Source: Gammaproteobacteria bacterium (GTDB lineage: Bacteria > Pseudomonadota > Gammaproteobacteria > SG8-11). Taken from it: a stretch of 64,000 nt of DNA. Under the pieces are notes generated by a model, which was given only the letters and a program-made list of their open reading frames with translations, was not told the origin of the DNA and did not search any database. Shown in pieces: positions 1 through 8,783 of the stretch. The stretch is from the NCBI GenBank assembly GCA_024641505.1, contig JAHECY010000002.1, positions 1 through 64,000 on the forward strand, written 5' to 3'. The first letter of the stretch is position 1, and every line of letters begins with the position of its first letter. Both the position numbers and the translations under genes were made by a program.

Positions 1-256
1 TGACACTGGCATCATGCACACCCAGGGCTTTGGCGGTTTGTCCACATGTCCAGATACCCAGCATGATCGTCGCCAAGGTAACCGCCAGATAGCACCATTG
101 GGGGGTCTGACTCAAGGCGAACTGGATAGGAATCGCGACCAATGTACCCGCGGTTCCTGGTGCCCAGGGACTGAGGCCGCTACCAAAACCCAACGAAATG
201 AGATGTACCGGATGCTTCAACAATACCCGCGCCTGGGCGGGTGTCACCTTTTTCAT
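1..256 (-). CDS. pgpA: Phosphatidylglycerophosphatase A, N-terminal part (cut by window edge)
   Basis: Reading the minus strand from the ATG at 256 gives a protein beginning MKKVTPAQARVLLKHP and continuing through HLISLGFGSGLSPWAPG and GTAGTLVAIP, which is the N-terminal signature of PgpA. This inner-membrane lipid phosphatase removes phosphate from phosphatidylglycerophosphate to make phosphatidylglycerol. About 85 codons are present; the rest lies beyond position 1. The ATG overlaps the thiL stop codon in an ATGA arrangement (253-256), so the two are translationally coupled. The thiL-pgpA order is common in gammaproteobacteria. Confidence 0.9.
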   Translation of the reverse strand, partial: MKKVTPAQARVLLKHPVHLISLGFGSGLSPWAPGTAGTLVAIPIQFALSQTPQWCYLAVTLATIMLGIWTCGQTAKALGVHDASV

Positions 257-1248
257 GAAGATTGCTCAGTTGTGTCGTTGACGGAAAAATGTTGGTACCC
301 GCGCCGACCGAGAACCAGTTCACTGCCGTCGGTACGTATCACCCGTAATCCAGGTTGTTCAGTGATCATGCCGACACAGGTAAGCGGCCAGCCCCGTTGC
401 CGCGCCCGGGCCTCAAATGCCGACACCTGCGTCTGGGGCACGGTCATACAAAGTTCATAATCATCACCACCGGTCAAGGCCAGCATCACCACCTCGTCAT
501 GGCTCACGGTCGCGCAGGCCTGTGCGGAAAGCGGCAGTTGCGCCACCGCGAGCTCGGCGCCGACAGCGCTGGCCGTGAGGATATGTCCCAAGTCCGCCGC
601 CAGACCATCGGAAATATCGATCATGGCGCTGACATACGATGCCGCACCCACACCGATGGCCACGCGTGGGATGGGCCGGCGCAGGCGTTGCAGAAGATAG
701 TCACTGGTTTGCGGAGTCGCCTCAAGTTGGCCCAGCGCGATGCGCAGGCCCACGGCACCATCACCCAGCGTACCGGTGACGTAAATCCGGTCACCCGCCC
801 GGGCGCCCTGACGTGTGCAGGCGCGGCCTCGTGCCACTGTGCCAAAGGCGCACACCGACAGGGACAGGGGCCCGCGGGTGGTATCACCACCCACCAAGGT
901 AATGTCGTAGGTATCGGCGGCCGCGAACAATGAAGTGGCGAATGCTTCCAACCAAGCGGTGTCACTACCGGGCAAACTGAGCGATAAAGTAAAGTAACGC
1001 GGGCTGGCGCCCATGGCGGCAAGATCGCTGAGATTCACCGCCAGGGTTTTCCAGGCGATGTCCGCCGGTGCCGTGTCGACTGGAAAGTGCACCCCGGCGT
1101 TGAGGGTGTCCATGGTAACGACTAATTGCGAGTCCGGGGGAATATCCAGAATCGCGGCATCGTCGCCGATACCCGTGACCACTGCTGCCGGCAAGGCTTG
1201 GCGTCCTTGGAAGAAATGGGCGATGATATCGAATTCATTGTCGGTCAT
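253..1248 (-). CDS. thiL: Thiamine-monophosphate kinase
   Basis: This 331-residue protein matches ThiL in length and motifs. It has GIGDDAAIL near residues 26-34, MDTLNAGVHF near 46-55, the NLSDLAAMGA turn, GGDTTRG, GDRIYVTGTLGDGAVGL, ISDGLAADL and GGDDYELC. ThiL belongs to the AIR synthase/PurM-like superfamily and phosphorylates thiamine monophosphate to the cofactor thiamine pyrophosphate in the cytoplasm. It lies between nusB and pgpA in the usual operon order. The most common form of the second motif is DTLVEGVHF; here it reads DTLNAGVHF, a mild variation that keeps the Asp and His. Confidence 0.95.
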   Translation of the reverse strand: MTDNEFDIIAHFFQGRQALPAAVVTGIGDDAAILDIPPDSQLVVTMDTLNAGVHFPVDTAPADIAWKTLAVNLSDLAAMGASPRYFTLSLSLPGSDTAWLEAFATSLFAAADTYDITLVGGDTTRGPLSLSVCAFGTVARGRACTRQGARAGDRIYVTGTLGDGAVGLRIALGQLEATPQTSDYLLQRLRRPIPRVAIGVGAASYVSAMIDISDGLAADLGHILTASAVGAELAVAQLPLSAQACATVSHDEVVMLALTGGDDYELCMTVPQTQVSAFEARARQRGWPLTCVGMITEQPGLRVIRTDGSELVLGRRGYQHFSVNDTTEQSS

Positions 1249-1287
1249 AACAATACGCGGAGAGCGGCACCCGCCATGCCAACGGTA

Positions 1288-1728
1288 TCAGCGGGAAGAC
1301 CCGGCACGAGCGCTGCATTCGACCGCGCGCAACTTGCGCGCCAGCTTATCCAGCACACCATTGATATATTTGTGGCCGTCTTCCGCGCCGTACTTCTTGG
1401 CCAGCTCCACCGCCTCATTGATCACGACTTTATAGGGTACATCCAGCTGGAACATGAACTCATAAACCCCGATACGCAGCAACGCCAGTTCGATGGGGTC
1501 CACTTGCTGTACTTCGCGATCCACGACCTGGGCCAGTTCGGCGTCGATGACATCCAGTTGCTTCGGCACCCCATGCAATAGCGTACCGAAGTAATCACCA
1601 TCCACCTGTGTCATGTCCTGCTCAGCCATGAACTGGGATTCGATATCTCGAATATTATGTTTGGCGATCTGCCATTGATACAAAGCCTGCATGGCCGCGC
1701 GCCGCGCCCGGCTTCTCGCCTGTGACAT
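1288..1728 (-). CDS. nusB: Transcription antitermination factor NusB
   Basis: The 146-residue protein starts MSQARSRARRAAMQALYQWQ, the basic N-terminal helix typical of NusB, and carries the later conserved stretches AELAQVVDREVQQVDPIELALLRIGVYE (residues roughly 70-100) and VVINEAVELAKKYG near its end. NusB binds boxA RNA together with NusE (ribosomal protein S10) in rRNA antitermination complexes. It follows ribH after a 21-base gap, as in most gammaproteobacteria, so it should be co-transcribed with the riboflavin genes. Confidence 0.95.
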   Translation of the reverse strand: MSQARSRARRAAMQALYQWQIAKHNIRDIESQFMAEQDMTQVDGDYFGTLLHGVPKQLDVIDAELAQVVDREVQQVDPIELALLRIGVYEFMFQLDVPYKVVINEAVELAKKYGAEDGHKYINGVLDKLARKLRAVECSARAGSSR

Positions 1729-1749
1729 AACGTTGTTTCCTACGGGCGA

Positions 1750-2223
1750 TCAGCCCAGTTGCTTCAAGACATTAACCATTTCAATGGCGGACAACGCCGC
1801 TTCCACGCCTTTATTTCCGGCTTTGGTGCCGGCGCGCTCGATAGCTTGCTCGATCGTATCTACGGTGAGCACGCCGAAGGCGAGCGGCAGGTCATACTGG
1901 TGGGAAACCGTAGCGATACCCTTGACGCATTCGCCCGCCACATATTCAAAATGGGGCGTGCCGCCGCGGATCACCGCGCCCAGCACCACGATCGCGTCAT
2001 AGTTACCGCTGGCCGCCATTTTTTTCGCCGCCAGCGGCAATTCGAAGGCGCCGGGGACGCGCACGATTTCCAGATGCTTTTTGTCCGCCCCGTGGCGCAC
2101 CAGGGTATCGACCGCGGCCGCCAGCAGACTGTCGGTGATAAAACTGTTAAAGCGACTCACCAACAGGCCGAACTTTGCGCCTTGGACGATGAGATTGCCT
2201 TCTTTAATTGTTATGTCGTTCAT
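1750..2223 (-). CDS. ribH: 6,7-dimethyl-8-ribityllumazine synthase
   Basis: The 157-residue protein has the lumazine synthase signatures VPGAFELP (near 60-67), [15 protein letters not shown] (near 81-95) and [17 protein letters not shown] (near 115-131), followed by NKGVEAA. It condenses 5-amino-6-ribitylamino-uracil with 3,4-dihydroxybutanone 4-phosphate, the penultimate step of riboflavin synthesis. The substrate loop reads GGTPHF where GETAHF or GSTxHF is more usual. The gene sits between ribBX and nusB on the same strand with short gaps. Confidence 0.95.
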   Translation of the reverse strand: MNDITIKEGNLIVQGAKFGLLVSRFNSFITDSLLAAAVDTLVRHGADKKHLEIVRVPGAFELPLAAKKMAASGNYDAIVVLGAVIRGGTPHFEYVAGECVKGIATVSHQYDLPLAFGVLTVDTIEQAIERAGTKAGNKGVEAALSAIEMVNVLKQLG

Positions 2224-2244
2224 GGTTTCAATTCACTCTTGCTA

Positions 2245-3387
2245 TCAATCACATGGTACGTAGTCAACAACTTCCAGGTCGAATCCCGACAGACCATGGA
2301 ATTTCTTGGGTGCGCTCAGCAAGCGCATACGGCGTACGCCCAGATCGCCAAGAATCTGCGCGCCAATGCCGTAGGTGCGCAGATCGGGATTATGTTCACG
2401 TTCCGATTGCGAGGCTCGTTCATCCTGCAGTTGGTAATGCTGTAACCGCTGCTTCATCTCGACGGTATCCTGCGCGGAATGCAGCAAGATGATCACGCCC
2501 TTGCCTTCATCGCCGATGCGGCGCATGGCGCGGCGCAAGGGCCAACCGCAATCTTCCCGATCCGCCTGTAGCACATCGGCGATCAGGTCGTGCATGTGCA
2601 CCCGTACCAGGGTGGCGGATTCGCTGTCAATATTTCCCAAGGTCAAGGCGTGGTGGATATTCCTGGTCAGTTGATCCTGATAGCTGATGACATCGAACTC
2701 GCCGAATTCGTTATTCAACTGCCAGTGCGCCACGCGCTCGATGGTTTTTTCGGTTTTCAACCGATAGCTGATGAGATCGGCGATAGTACCGATCTTGAGC
2801 GTATGCTCCTGGGCGAATTTTTCCAGATCCGGACGTCGCGCCATGGTGCCGTCTTCGTTGAGAATCTCGACGATCACCGCCGCCGGTTCCAAATCCGCCA
2901 GCCGCGCCAGATCGCAACCCGCTTCCGTATGCCCCGCTCGGGTCAGCACCCCGCCGGGACGCGCCATGATCGGAAAAATGTGACCCGGCTGCACGATATC
3001 GGCGGCACCGGCATCCGGGGCCACGGCGGCACGCACGGTCACTGCCCGGTCATAGGCGGAAATACCGGTAGTAACACCTTGCGCCGCCTCGATGGACACG
3101 GTGAAATTGGTGCCGTGCTTGTCATTGGTATCGCTCACCATCAGCGGCAAACGCAATTGCCGACAGCGCTCCTGGGTCAGGGTCAGACAGATCAGACCGC
3201 GGCCATAACGGGCCATGAAGTTGATGTCTTCGGGCCGGACTTTGCTGGCAGCCATGATCAGGTCGCCCTCATTCTCCCGGTCTTCATCGTCCACCAGGAT
3301 CACCATCTTGCCGGCACGGATATCCGCGAGAATTTCCTCGATGGTGTTGAAGCCGCGTTGTGTGTGTTTGGGTGGCAATCCGGTCAT
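2245..3387 (-). CDS. ribB: 3,4-dihydroxy-2-butanone 4-phosphate synthase with degenerate GTP cyclohydrolase II domain (RibBX type)
   Basis: The N-terminal ~200 residues form an intact DHBP synthase: [16 protein letters not shown] near 32-47, [23 protein letters not shown], and [15 protein letters not shown]. This half converts ribulose 5-phosphate to the four-carbon riboflavin precursor. The C-terminal half has the GTP cyclohydrolase II fold ([31 protein letters not shown]). However, the zinc motif is broken: SECLTGD is replaced by MHDLIAD, and only one cysteine of the CDC pair remains (DREDCG). The catalytic RQEGRGIGL stretch is replaced by HSAQDTVEM. It is therefore probably monofunctional, like the RibBX proteins of Pseudomonas, with a separate RibA elsewhere. 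The start overlaps the ribE stop by four bases. Confidence 0.92.
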   Translation of the reverse strand: MTGLPPKHTQRGFNTIEEILADIRAGKMVILVDDEDRENEGDLIMAASKVRPEDINFMARYGRGLICLTLTQERCRQLRLPLMVSDTNDKHGTNFTVSIEAAQGVTTGISAYDRAVTVRAAVAPDAGAADIVQPGHIFPIMARPGGVLTRAGHTEAGCDLARLADLEPAAVIVEILNEDGTMARRPDLEKFAQEHTLKIGTIADLISYRLKTEKTIERVAHWQLNNEFGEFDVISYQDQLTRNIHHALTLGNIDSESATLVRVHMHDLIADVLQADREDCGWPLRRAMRRIGDEGKGVIILLHSAQDTVEMKQRLQHYQLQDERASQSEREHNPDLRTYGIGAQILGDLGVRRMRLLSAPKKFHGLSGFDLEVVDYVPCD

Positions 3388-4043
3388 TCCTTCATAAATC
3401 CTTGCTGCATCAATAACTCGTGGGTCACACCCGCCGCTGGCTGGGCTGCCCGATCTCCTAATAATAACCGTTCCAGGTAGCGCGCGATAATATCCACCTC
3501 GATATTCACCTCGGTACCGACCCGGTAAGCACCGCAGATGGTCTCGTCCAGGGTATGAGGCACGATATTCAATTCAAAATCCGCACCGTGGACACCGTTA
3601 ACCGTCAAACTTACTCCATCGACACCAATAGAACCTTTCTCGGCAACGTATTTTGCAAGGTTTGGAGGCAGACGCACCGTGAACTGCACCGAACGACCCA
3701 CCATGCGCCGATCCATTACCTGGGCCACACCGTCCACATGACCGCTGACGAAATGTCCTCCCAATCGGGTACTGGGGGTCACGGCTTTTTCCAGATTCAC
3801 GGGGGCTCCGGGCAGTAACCCGCCCAGTGTCGTTCGTTGCAGGGTTTCTTGCGAAACATCGGCGCTGAATCCCCTGGCCTCCAACGCCACGGCAGTCAAA
3901 CACACGCCATTGACGGCGATACTGTCGCCCAGCACTACATCGGACAGATCCAGCTTACCGGTCTGAATCCGGTAGCGACTGTCGCCGCCCCGGGCTTCGA
4001 TCGCGGCAATGGCACCCACCGCCTGAATAATGCCTGTGAACAT
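3384..4043 (-). CDS. ribE: Riboflavin synthase, alpha subunit
   Basis: The 219-residue protein begins with the invariant MFTGIIQ and consists of two homologous lumazine-binding barrels. The first contains [13 protein letters not shown] (about residues 39-51) and the second [14 protein letters not shown] (about 137-150). It dismutates two molecules of 6,7-dimethyl-8-ribityllumazine to riboflavin. The gene lies between ribD (9-base gap) and ribBX (4-base overlap), so all are read as one unit. Length and motifs are standard for the family. Confidence 0.95.
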   Translation of the reverse strand: MFTGIIQAVGAIAAIEARGGDSRYRIQTGKLDLSDVVLGDSIAVNGVCLTAVALEARGFSADVSQETLQRTTLGGLLPGAPVNLEKAVTPSTRLGGHFVSGHVDGVAQVMDRRMVGRSVQFTVRLPPNLAKYVAEKGSIGVDGVSLTVNGVHGADFELNIVPHTLDETICGAYRVGTEVNIEVDIIARYLERLLLGDRAAQPAAGVTHELLMQQGFMKE

Positions 4044-4052
4044 GGATCACCT

Positions 4053-5150
4053 TTACTTCGGTGTGGCGCTGATACGCCAGTCCGTGCCCACGGCACGCAT
4101 ATCGGTAATTTGCAGAACCAGTTTCTGCGCCATGGTTTCCAGACGCGGCAAATGAAACAGGCCTCGGGCCTGGTCTCCCATGATTACCGGTGCCATATAA
4201 ATCACGAATTCGTCGACCAACCCCGCGTCCACCAAAGCGCCGTTGAGACGCGCGCCAGCCTCCACCAACACCTCATTTACCTGGTATTCCCGGGTCAATG
4301 TGGCAAATACCGCCTCTAAATCAACCCCTTGTTCGGTACCTGGCAAAGCATGCAGAGTAACCCCATTCTCTATCAAGGTTTTGCGGTGGGCCGCGTGGTC
4401 CCCATGGTAACATACCACTGCCTTGCCCGGTGGCGCCAAAACCTTGGCTGACGGGGAAATTTTAAGACCGCTATCGAGCACCACGCGCAACGGTTGGCGC
4501 TTCGGGTCATGGCCCGGCATGCGCACTGTCAGACGCGGATTGTCGGTCACGACCGTACCGATGCCGGTAAGCACGGCACTGGCCCGAGCCCGCAGCAACT
4601 GCACATCGTCGCGCGAGGCTTCCGAGGTTATCCACTTGCTTTCGCCCGAGGCCATGGCGGTACGTCCATCCAGGCTCATGCCCAGCTTGCTGATTACCCA
4701 GGGGCGTCCATGCTCCATGCGGCGGATAAAACCCCGGTTTAACACACGAGCTTGGGCTTCCAACAAGCCGCTGTCGCATTGAATGCCGGCAGCCGTAAGT
4801 TGCGCGTGCCCCCTGCCCGCCACCTGGGGATTGGGATCGGACATGGCGCTCACCACACGGCTGACTCCTGCGGCAATCAGCGCCTCAGTGCAGGGTGGAG
4901 TCTTGCCGGTATGGCAGCAGGGTTCCAGGGTGACATAAGCGGTGGCACCTCGTGCCTGATCGCCGGCCTGACGCAATGCGCCAATCTCCGCATGGAATTC
5001 ACCCGCCCGTTCGTGATACCCCTCGCCGACAATCTGGGAATCCCGTACCAGCACGCAGCCCACGCGCGGATTCGGATGCGGACTGACCGTCGGCATCGCC
5101 GCCAGCTGCAAAGCGCGGTTCATGAAATGAATATCGGTATCAGTAGCCAT
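4053..5150 (-). CDS. ribD: Bifunctional diaminohydroxyphosphoribosylaminopyrimidine deaminase / 5-amino-6-(5-phosphoribosylamino)uracil reductase
   Basis: The 365-residue protein has two domains. The N-terminal deaminase carries the zinc site HAE (53-55) and EPCCHTGKTPPC (76-87, with Cys78 and Cys87 as ligands). The C-terminal NADPH-dependent reductase contains KLGMSLDGRTAM, SKWITSEASRDDVQLLRARASAVLTG and LVEAGARLNGALVDAGLVDE (motif starts near 156, 170 and 296). It performs the second and third steps of riboflavin synthesis. It sits between nrdR and ribE on the minus strand. I see no FMN riboswitch upstream; the 33-base nrdR-ribD gap is too short for one. Confidence 0.95.
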   Translation of the reverse strand: MATDTDIHFMNRALQLAAMPTVSPHPNPRVGCVLVRDSQIVGEGYHERAGEFHAEIGALRQAGDQARGATAYVTLEPCCHTGKTPPCTEALIAAGVSRVVSAMSDPNPQVAGRGHAQLTAAGIQCDSGLLEAQARVLNRGFIRRMEHGRPWVISKLGMSLDGRTAMASGESKWITSEASRDDVQLLRARASAVLTGIGTVVTDNPRLTVRMPGHDPKRQPLRVVLDSGLKISPSAKVLAPPGKAVVCYHGDHAAHRKTLIENGVTLHALPGTEQGVDLEAVFATLTREYQVNEVLVEAGARLNGALVDAGLVDEFVIYMAPVIMGDQARGLFHLPRLETMAQKLVLQITDMRAVGTDWRISATPK

Positions 5151-5183
5151 AATCGTGTGTGAGAAGTCGTGGCAACGTGGGTG

Positions 5184-5690
5184 TTAAGTCTTGTCTTCCG
5201 GTAGTAACGGTATCTGATGGCGCGCGATATCCGGTGGCGGCTGATTCTCCAGGCGTTCTATCTCCTCGCGAAATTCTTTCACATCCTCGAAACTGCGATA
5301 AACGGACGCAAAGCGCACGTATGCCACCTGATCCAGATCCCGCAGTTCCGCCATTACCCACTCACCGACTCGCTGGGTCGTAACCTCCCGGTCGCCGATG
5401 GCGCGTATACGGTGGCGGATACGGTTGATCGCCGCTTCCACGGCATCAACATCCACCGGTCGTTTTTCCAGGGCACGTACGATTCCTGATCGCAATTTAT
5501 CCTCGTGAAAGGGTTCGCGGGTACCATTGTTCTTGATGATTTGCGGCATCACCAGCTCCGCCGTTTCAAAACTGGTAAAACGCTCGCTGCACACGGTACA
5601 TTCCCGACGCCGACGCACCGTAAAGCCTTCATTGGCCAAACGCGAGTCTACAACCTTGGTATCTTCACAATGACAAAATGGGCAGCGCAT
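5184..5690 (-). CDS. nrdR: Transcriptional repressor NrdR
   Basis: The protein begins [17 protein letters not shown] with a zinc ribbon formed by two CxxC pairs (CPFC and CTVC), followed by an ATP-cone domain containing the conserved [11 protein letters not shown] and [18 protein letters not shown] stretches. NrdR senses ATP/dATP and represses ribonucleotide reductase genes. The open frame extends five codons further to a TTG at 5705. The ATG at 5690 is preceded at the right spacing by GGAGGA, so it is chosen, giving 168 residues. It sits between glyA and ribD, the canonical location. Confidence 0.94.
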   Translation of the reverse strand: MRCPFCHCEDTKVVDSRLANEGFTVRRRRECTVCSERFTSFETAELVMPQIIKNNGTREPFHEDKLRSGIVRALEKRPVDVDAVEAAINRIRHRIRAIGDREVTTQRVGEWVMAELRDLDQVAYVRFASVYRSFEDVKEFREEIERLENQPPPDIARHQIPLLPEDKT

Positions 5691-5734
5691 ATTTTCCTCC
5701 GCCAACCGAGCCCCAGCGATTCCGACATCCGTGT

Positions 5735-6988
5735 CTAATGATAAACAGGAAACCGTTTACAAATCGCCAGCACTTGTTCCTTGACGCGCGCGATCACCGA
5801 CGGATTATCGAGATCATCCAGTATGTCACAAATCCAGCCGGTCAATTGCCGAATCTCCGCTTCCTTGAAACCGCGTGTGGTCACGGCCGGGGTACCGATG
5901 CGAATGCCGCTGGTCACAAAGGGGGACTGGGGATCGTTGGGCACCGCGTTCTTGTTCACCGTGATATTGGCGCTGCCCAAGGCGGCATCTGCCGCTTTGC
6001 CGGTAATGCCCTTGTCGATCAGGTCCACCAGAAACAGGTGATTGTCGGTGCCGCCGGAAACGATCTTGTAACCCCGCTCCTGCATTACCGCGACCATGGC
6101 CCGGGCATTGGCGACCACCTGCCCTTGATAAGTTTTGAAATCCGGCCCCATGGCCTCCTTGAATGCCACGGCCTTGGCGGCAATTACATGCATCAGGGGA
6201 CCGCCTTGGGTACCAGGGAACACCAGGGAATTGAATTTCTTTTCAAGATCGGGATTCGCTTTCGCCAGGATGATACCGCCGCGGGGACCGCGCAGCGTTT
6301 TATGCGTGGTCGACGTGGTGACATCGGCGATCTGTACCGGATTGGGGTAGTGGCCGGTGGCCACCAGACCCGCGACATGGGCCATGTCCACCATCAGGTA
6401 AGCACCCACTTCATCCGCGATGGTACGAAATCGCCGCCAATCCACCACCCGTGAATATGCGCTGAACCCCGCGACGATCATCTTCGGCTTGTGCTCACGG
6501 GCGAGATTCTCCACCTGCTGATAGTCGATTTCGCCGGTAGCCTCGTCCAGACCGTACTGCACCGCGTTGAATAATTTGCCGGAAAAGTTCACCTTGGCGC
6601 CATGGGTCAAGTGCCCGCCATGGGCCAGACTCATGCCCAGCACAGTATCGCCCGGTTGCAGCAGGGCCAGGTACACCGCCGCATTGGCCTGTGATCCGGA
6701 ATGGGGTTGCACATTCGCATAGTCCGCGCCGAATAACGCTTTTACCCGATCGATGGCCAGCTGTTCGGCCACATCCACGTTTTCACAACCGCCGTAATAG
6801 CGCTTGCCGGGATAACCTTCGGCATATTTGTTGGTGAGTACCGAGCCCTGGGCCTCCATAACGCGTGGGCTGGCGTAGTTTTCCGACGCAATGAGTTCGA
6901 TATGTTCTTCCTGGCGCGTTTCTTCATCCTTGATAGCGGCCCACAGTTCGTCGTCGAACCCTGCAATTTTCATATCTTTGGTAAACAT
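5735..6988 (-). CDS. glyA: Serine hydroxymethyltransferase
   Basis: The 417-residue enzyme interconverts serine and glycine, charging tetrahydrofolate with a one-carbon unit. The PLP lysine is Lys230 in [14 protein letters not shown]. Other family signatures are ELIASENY (31-38), [13 protein letters not shown] (55-67), [13 protein letters not shown] and [12 protein letters not shown]. It is the first gene of the minus-strand riboflavin/thiamine operon. Its ATG is preceded by AAGGAG at good spacing. Length and composition are normal for the bacterial family. Confidence 0.97.
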   Translation of the reverse strand: MFTKDMKIAGFDDELWAAIKDEETRQEEHIELIASENYASPRVMEAQGSVLTNKYAEGYPGKRYYGGCENVDVAEQLAIDRVKALFGADYANVQPHSGSQANAAVYLALLQPGDTVLGMSLAHGGHLTHGAKVNFSGKLFNAVQYGLDEATGEIDYQQVENLAREHKPKMIVAGFSAYSRVVDWRRFRTIADEVGAYLMVDMAHVAGLVATGHYPNPVQIADVTTSTTHKTLRGPRGGIILAKANPDLEKKFNSLVFPGTQGGPLMHVIAAKAVAFKEAMGPDFKTYQGQVVANARAMVAVMQERGYKIVSGGTDNHLFLVDLIDKGITGKAADAALGSANITVNKNAVPNDPQSPFVTSGIRIGTPAVTTRGFKEAEIRQLTGWICDILDDLDNPSVIARVKEQVLAICKRFPVYH

Positions 6989-7477
6989 CGAGACTCCTTA
7001 CATCCGGCAGATGTACGCTGGGAAACTTTATTTGCTGAGCATTGCACCACTGTGCCGGAGCCGGACTACTGCGGCACCGGAACGGTGAAAAAGAGGCGCT
7101 TATTTTACCAGCATGGCCAGCGACTGGCCAATGTAGCATTGAGGTTTTTCCAGAATTTCAGCTTGTTAGAGGCTCTACTATCACTTATTGTGTGGACTAT
7201 TGCACGCATAAGCATATTCAGACACGCATATTCAGGACACCCACCTTGTGCACCCCTATGCAGTCTACACAGAGTCTACACAGGACACCCACCGCTAGCT
7301 GAGCACTAGCTGAGCATATGCAGCACAGATGCAGGACAGCCACTGCCTGCGCTCAATTTCAACACAACTGATTGTGGACACTCACTACCTGAGCCCACTT
7401 CCAATTGTGTAATAATAGTCTGCATGGGTGCAGGTCTTTCGCCTGCCGCCACTTAATATACGGATGACCGTCTCTTG
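6989..7477. other. Divergent intergenic region between glyA and exbB
   Basis: No convincing gene is seen in these 489 bases. The left part should carry the glyA promoter on the minus strand. A small inverted repeat TGGCCAGCGACTGGCCA lies near 7114-7130. The right part (about 7193-7393) is packed with short direct repeats, described separately. TAATAAT around 7411-7417 could be the -10 of an exbB promoter, though no good -35 is visible. The following 5' leader contains a small hairpin GCAGG...CCTGC near 7431-7447. Confidence 0.5.
7193..7393. repeat. Cluster of short tandem and dispersed direct repeats upstream of exbB
   Basis: Several direct repeats are visible. A 14/15-base unit GCATATTCAG(G)ACAC occurs at 7212-7225 and 7226-7240. 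AGTCTACACAG is repeated exactly in tandem at 7262-7272 and 7273-7283. CTAGCTGAGCA is repeated exactly in tandem at 7295-7305 and 7306-7316. A dispersed motif GGACACCCAC-like begins at 7235, 7283, 7334 and 7376, with a weaker GGACTATTGC at 7193. The dispersed copies are spaced 42-51 bases. No protein is encoded. The function is unknown; a regulator-binding array or recent slippage duplications are both possible. Confidence 0.75.
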
Positions 7478-8116
7478 GTGAATATCGATTTACTTGATCT
7501 GTTTAATAAAGGCGGTTTGCTGATTTGGCCGATTCTGTTCTGTTCGGTGCTCGGTACCACGATTTTTTTTGAACGCTTTGCCCTGTATCGCCGGGTCCTG
7601 AAACGTGACCGGGATAACGAAGCGATTTTTCAGTTGGTGTACGCGCGGAATGTCACCACCGCATTGACCCTGCTGGAGCAGGCACCCAATCCGTATGCGA
7701 TTGACAAACGCCTGTTGCGCGAAGTATTGCAACTGGAGCGACCCGATCGGGAAACCGTGGAAATGGTGCTGGAACACGCGGTGGAAAAGGAAGTTTCCAC
7801 CCTCGCCGGCAGACTGAACACGCTGGCGATCCTTGCCAGTGTGGCGCCCCTGCTGGGATTACTGGGCACCGTCATTGGCATGATCAAAGCTTTCTTTGTG
7901 GTCGAAAACATGGGTGGCAGTGTCAACGCCGCGGTTCTGGCCGGGGGCATTTGGGAGGCCATGCTGACCACCGCATTCGGCTTGGTGGCGGCTATACCTC
8001 TGTTATTTTTTCATAATCACCTGGAAACCAAGCTCCACGTGATTCAGGAGGAACTGGAAGAGGTTTCAATCGCCTTTATGAAAGTCTGGGCGAAAACCCA
8101 TACACACGGCGCTTGA
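7478..8116 (+). CDS. exbB: ExbB/TolQ/MotA-family proton channel protein
   Basis: This protein of about 212 residues has an N-terminal membrane segment (GGLLIWPILFCSVLGTTIFF) and two further segments around ILASVAPLLGLLGTVIGMIKAF and the AAVLAGGIWEAMLTTAFGLVAAIPLLFF stretch, the hallmark of ExbB/TolQ proteins. With ExbD it forms the proton-driven stator that energises TonB- or Tol-type envelope machinery. The start is either GTG at 7478, used here, or TTG three bases upstream; no strong ribosome binding site decides. ExbD follows after seven bases. No tonB is adjacent, so the partner is unknown. Confidence 0.9.
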   Translation: MNIDLLDLFNKGGLLIWPILFCSVLGTTIFFERFALYRRVLKRDRDNEAIFQLVYARNVTTALTLLEQAPNPYAIDKRLLREVLQLERPDRETVEMVLEHAVEKEVSTLAGRLNTLAILASVAPLLGLLGTVIGMIKAFFVVENMGGSVNAAVLAGGIWEAMLTTAFGLVAAIPLLFFHNHLETKLHVIQEELEEVSIAFMKVWAKTHTHGA

Positions 8117-8123
8117 TACCTCC

Positions 8124-8540
8124 ATGCGATTCCCCGGCAAGAAAGTCACCCACCCTACCATCCACTTGACCGCACTGATCGATATTGTCTTCCTACTGCT
8201 GATCTTCTTCCTTCTGGCCAGTAATTTTGTCGAACAACAGGGAATATATATCAAAGTTCCTGCCACTCAAAGCTCAGATAAAGACGCGCTACCGGAGTTC
8301 GTGATCAAGATCGACGCTGACGGAGTCATCTACTTTCAAGGCGTAACCGTCAACCAATCCATTCTGTTCAACCAATTACAAAAACATTTCGCGGAAACCG
8401 ACAAATTCTACGTTGCCGTACAAGCAGACCGCCGCGTAAGTTACGACCAGGTTGTCCAGATCATCGACATCGCGAAACTCGCCGGCGCCAAAAGTATTCT
8501 GCTGATCACACAACCCGGAGAAAACAGCGCCGTCCACTGA
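8124..8540 (+). CDS. exbD: ExbD/TolR-family biopolymer transport protein
   Basis: This 138-residue protein has one N-terminal membrane helix, LTALIDIVFLLLIFFLLASN (near residues 14-33), which contains the conserved proton-carrying aspartate of ExbD/TolR. A periplasmic domain follows, ending in QVVQIIDIAKLAGAKSILLIT, typical of the family. It is co-transcribed with exbB and works with it as an ion-driven stator complex. Nothing is truncated. Confidence 0.92.
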   Translation: MRFPGKKVTHPTIHLTALIDIVFLLLIFFLLASNFVEQQGIYIKVPATQSSDKDALPEFVIKIDADGVIYFQGVTVNQSILFNQLQKHFAETDKFYVAVQADRRVSYDQVVQIIDIAKLAGAKSILLITQPGENSAVH

Positions 8541-8783
8541 CTTTGCCGCTGTTAATCACTAATTTGCAACAAAGGCAAAAAAGGGGACGCTCACCTATTT
8601 GCCCACCTATTTGATAACATTGGCAAACGGGGCGAGATGTTACTGGAACGGGTCGAACAGATTTAGTGGACCTCAATCCTATTGGTGCAGGCATCGCACA
8701 ATCGCCTGAGATCTCCCATGATTTTTCAGGTGCATCATGCGTGAATCAGTTGACAATCGTTGCATGGCGGATATCCTCACTTC

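Noticed and set aside
14-933. Plus-strand open frames opposite pgpA and thiL (14-460, 355-933)
   Set aside because: They are antisense to strongly conserved genes, show no family motifs and have biased composition typical of shadow frames.
5151-5183. FMN riboswitch before the riboflavin genes
   Set aside because: The gap upstream of ribD is only 33 bases and the genes are in one operon with nrdR and glyA; no RFN-type conserved segments were seen.
6989-7190. Glycine riboswitch upstream of glyA
   Set aside because: No paired aptamer-like conserved blocks are visible on the minus strand.
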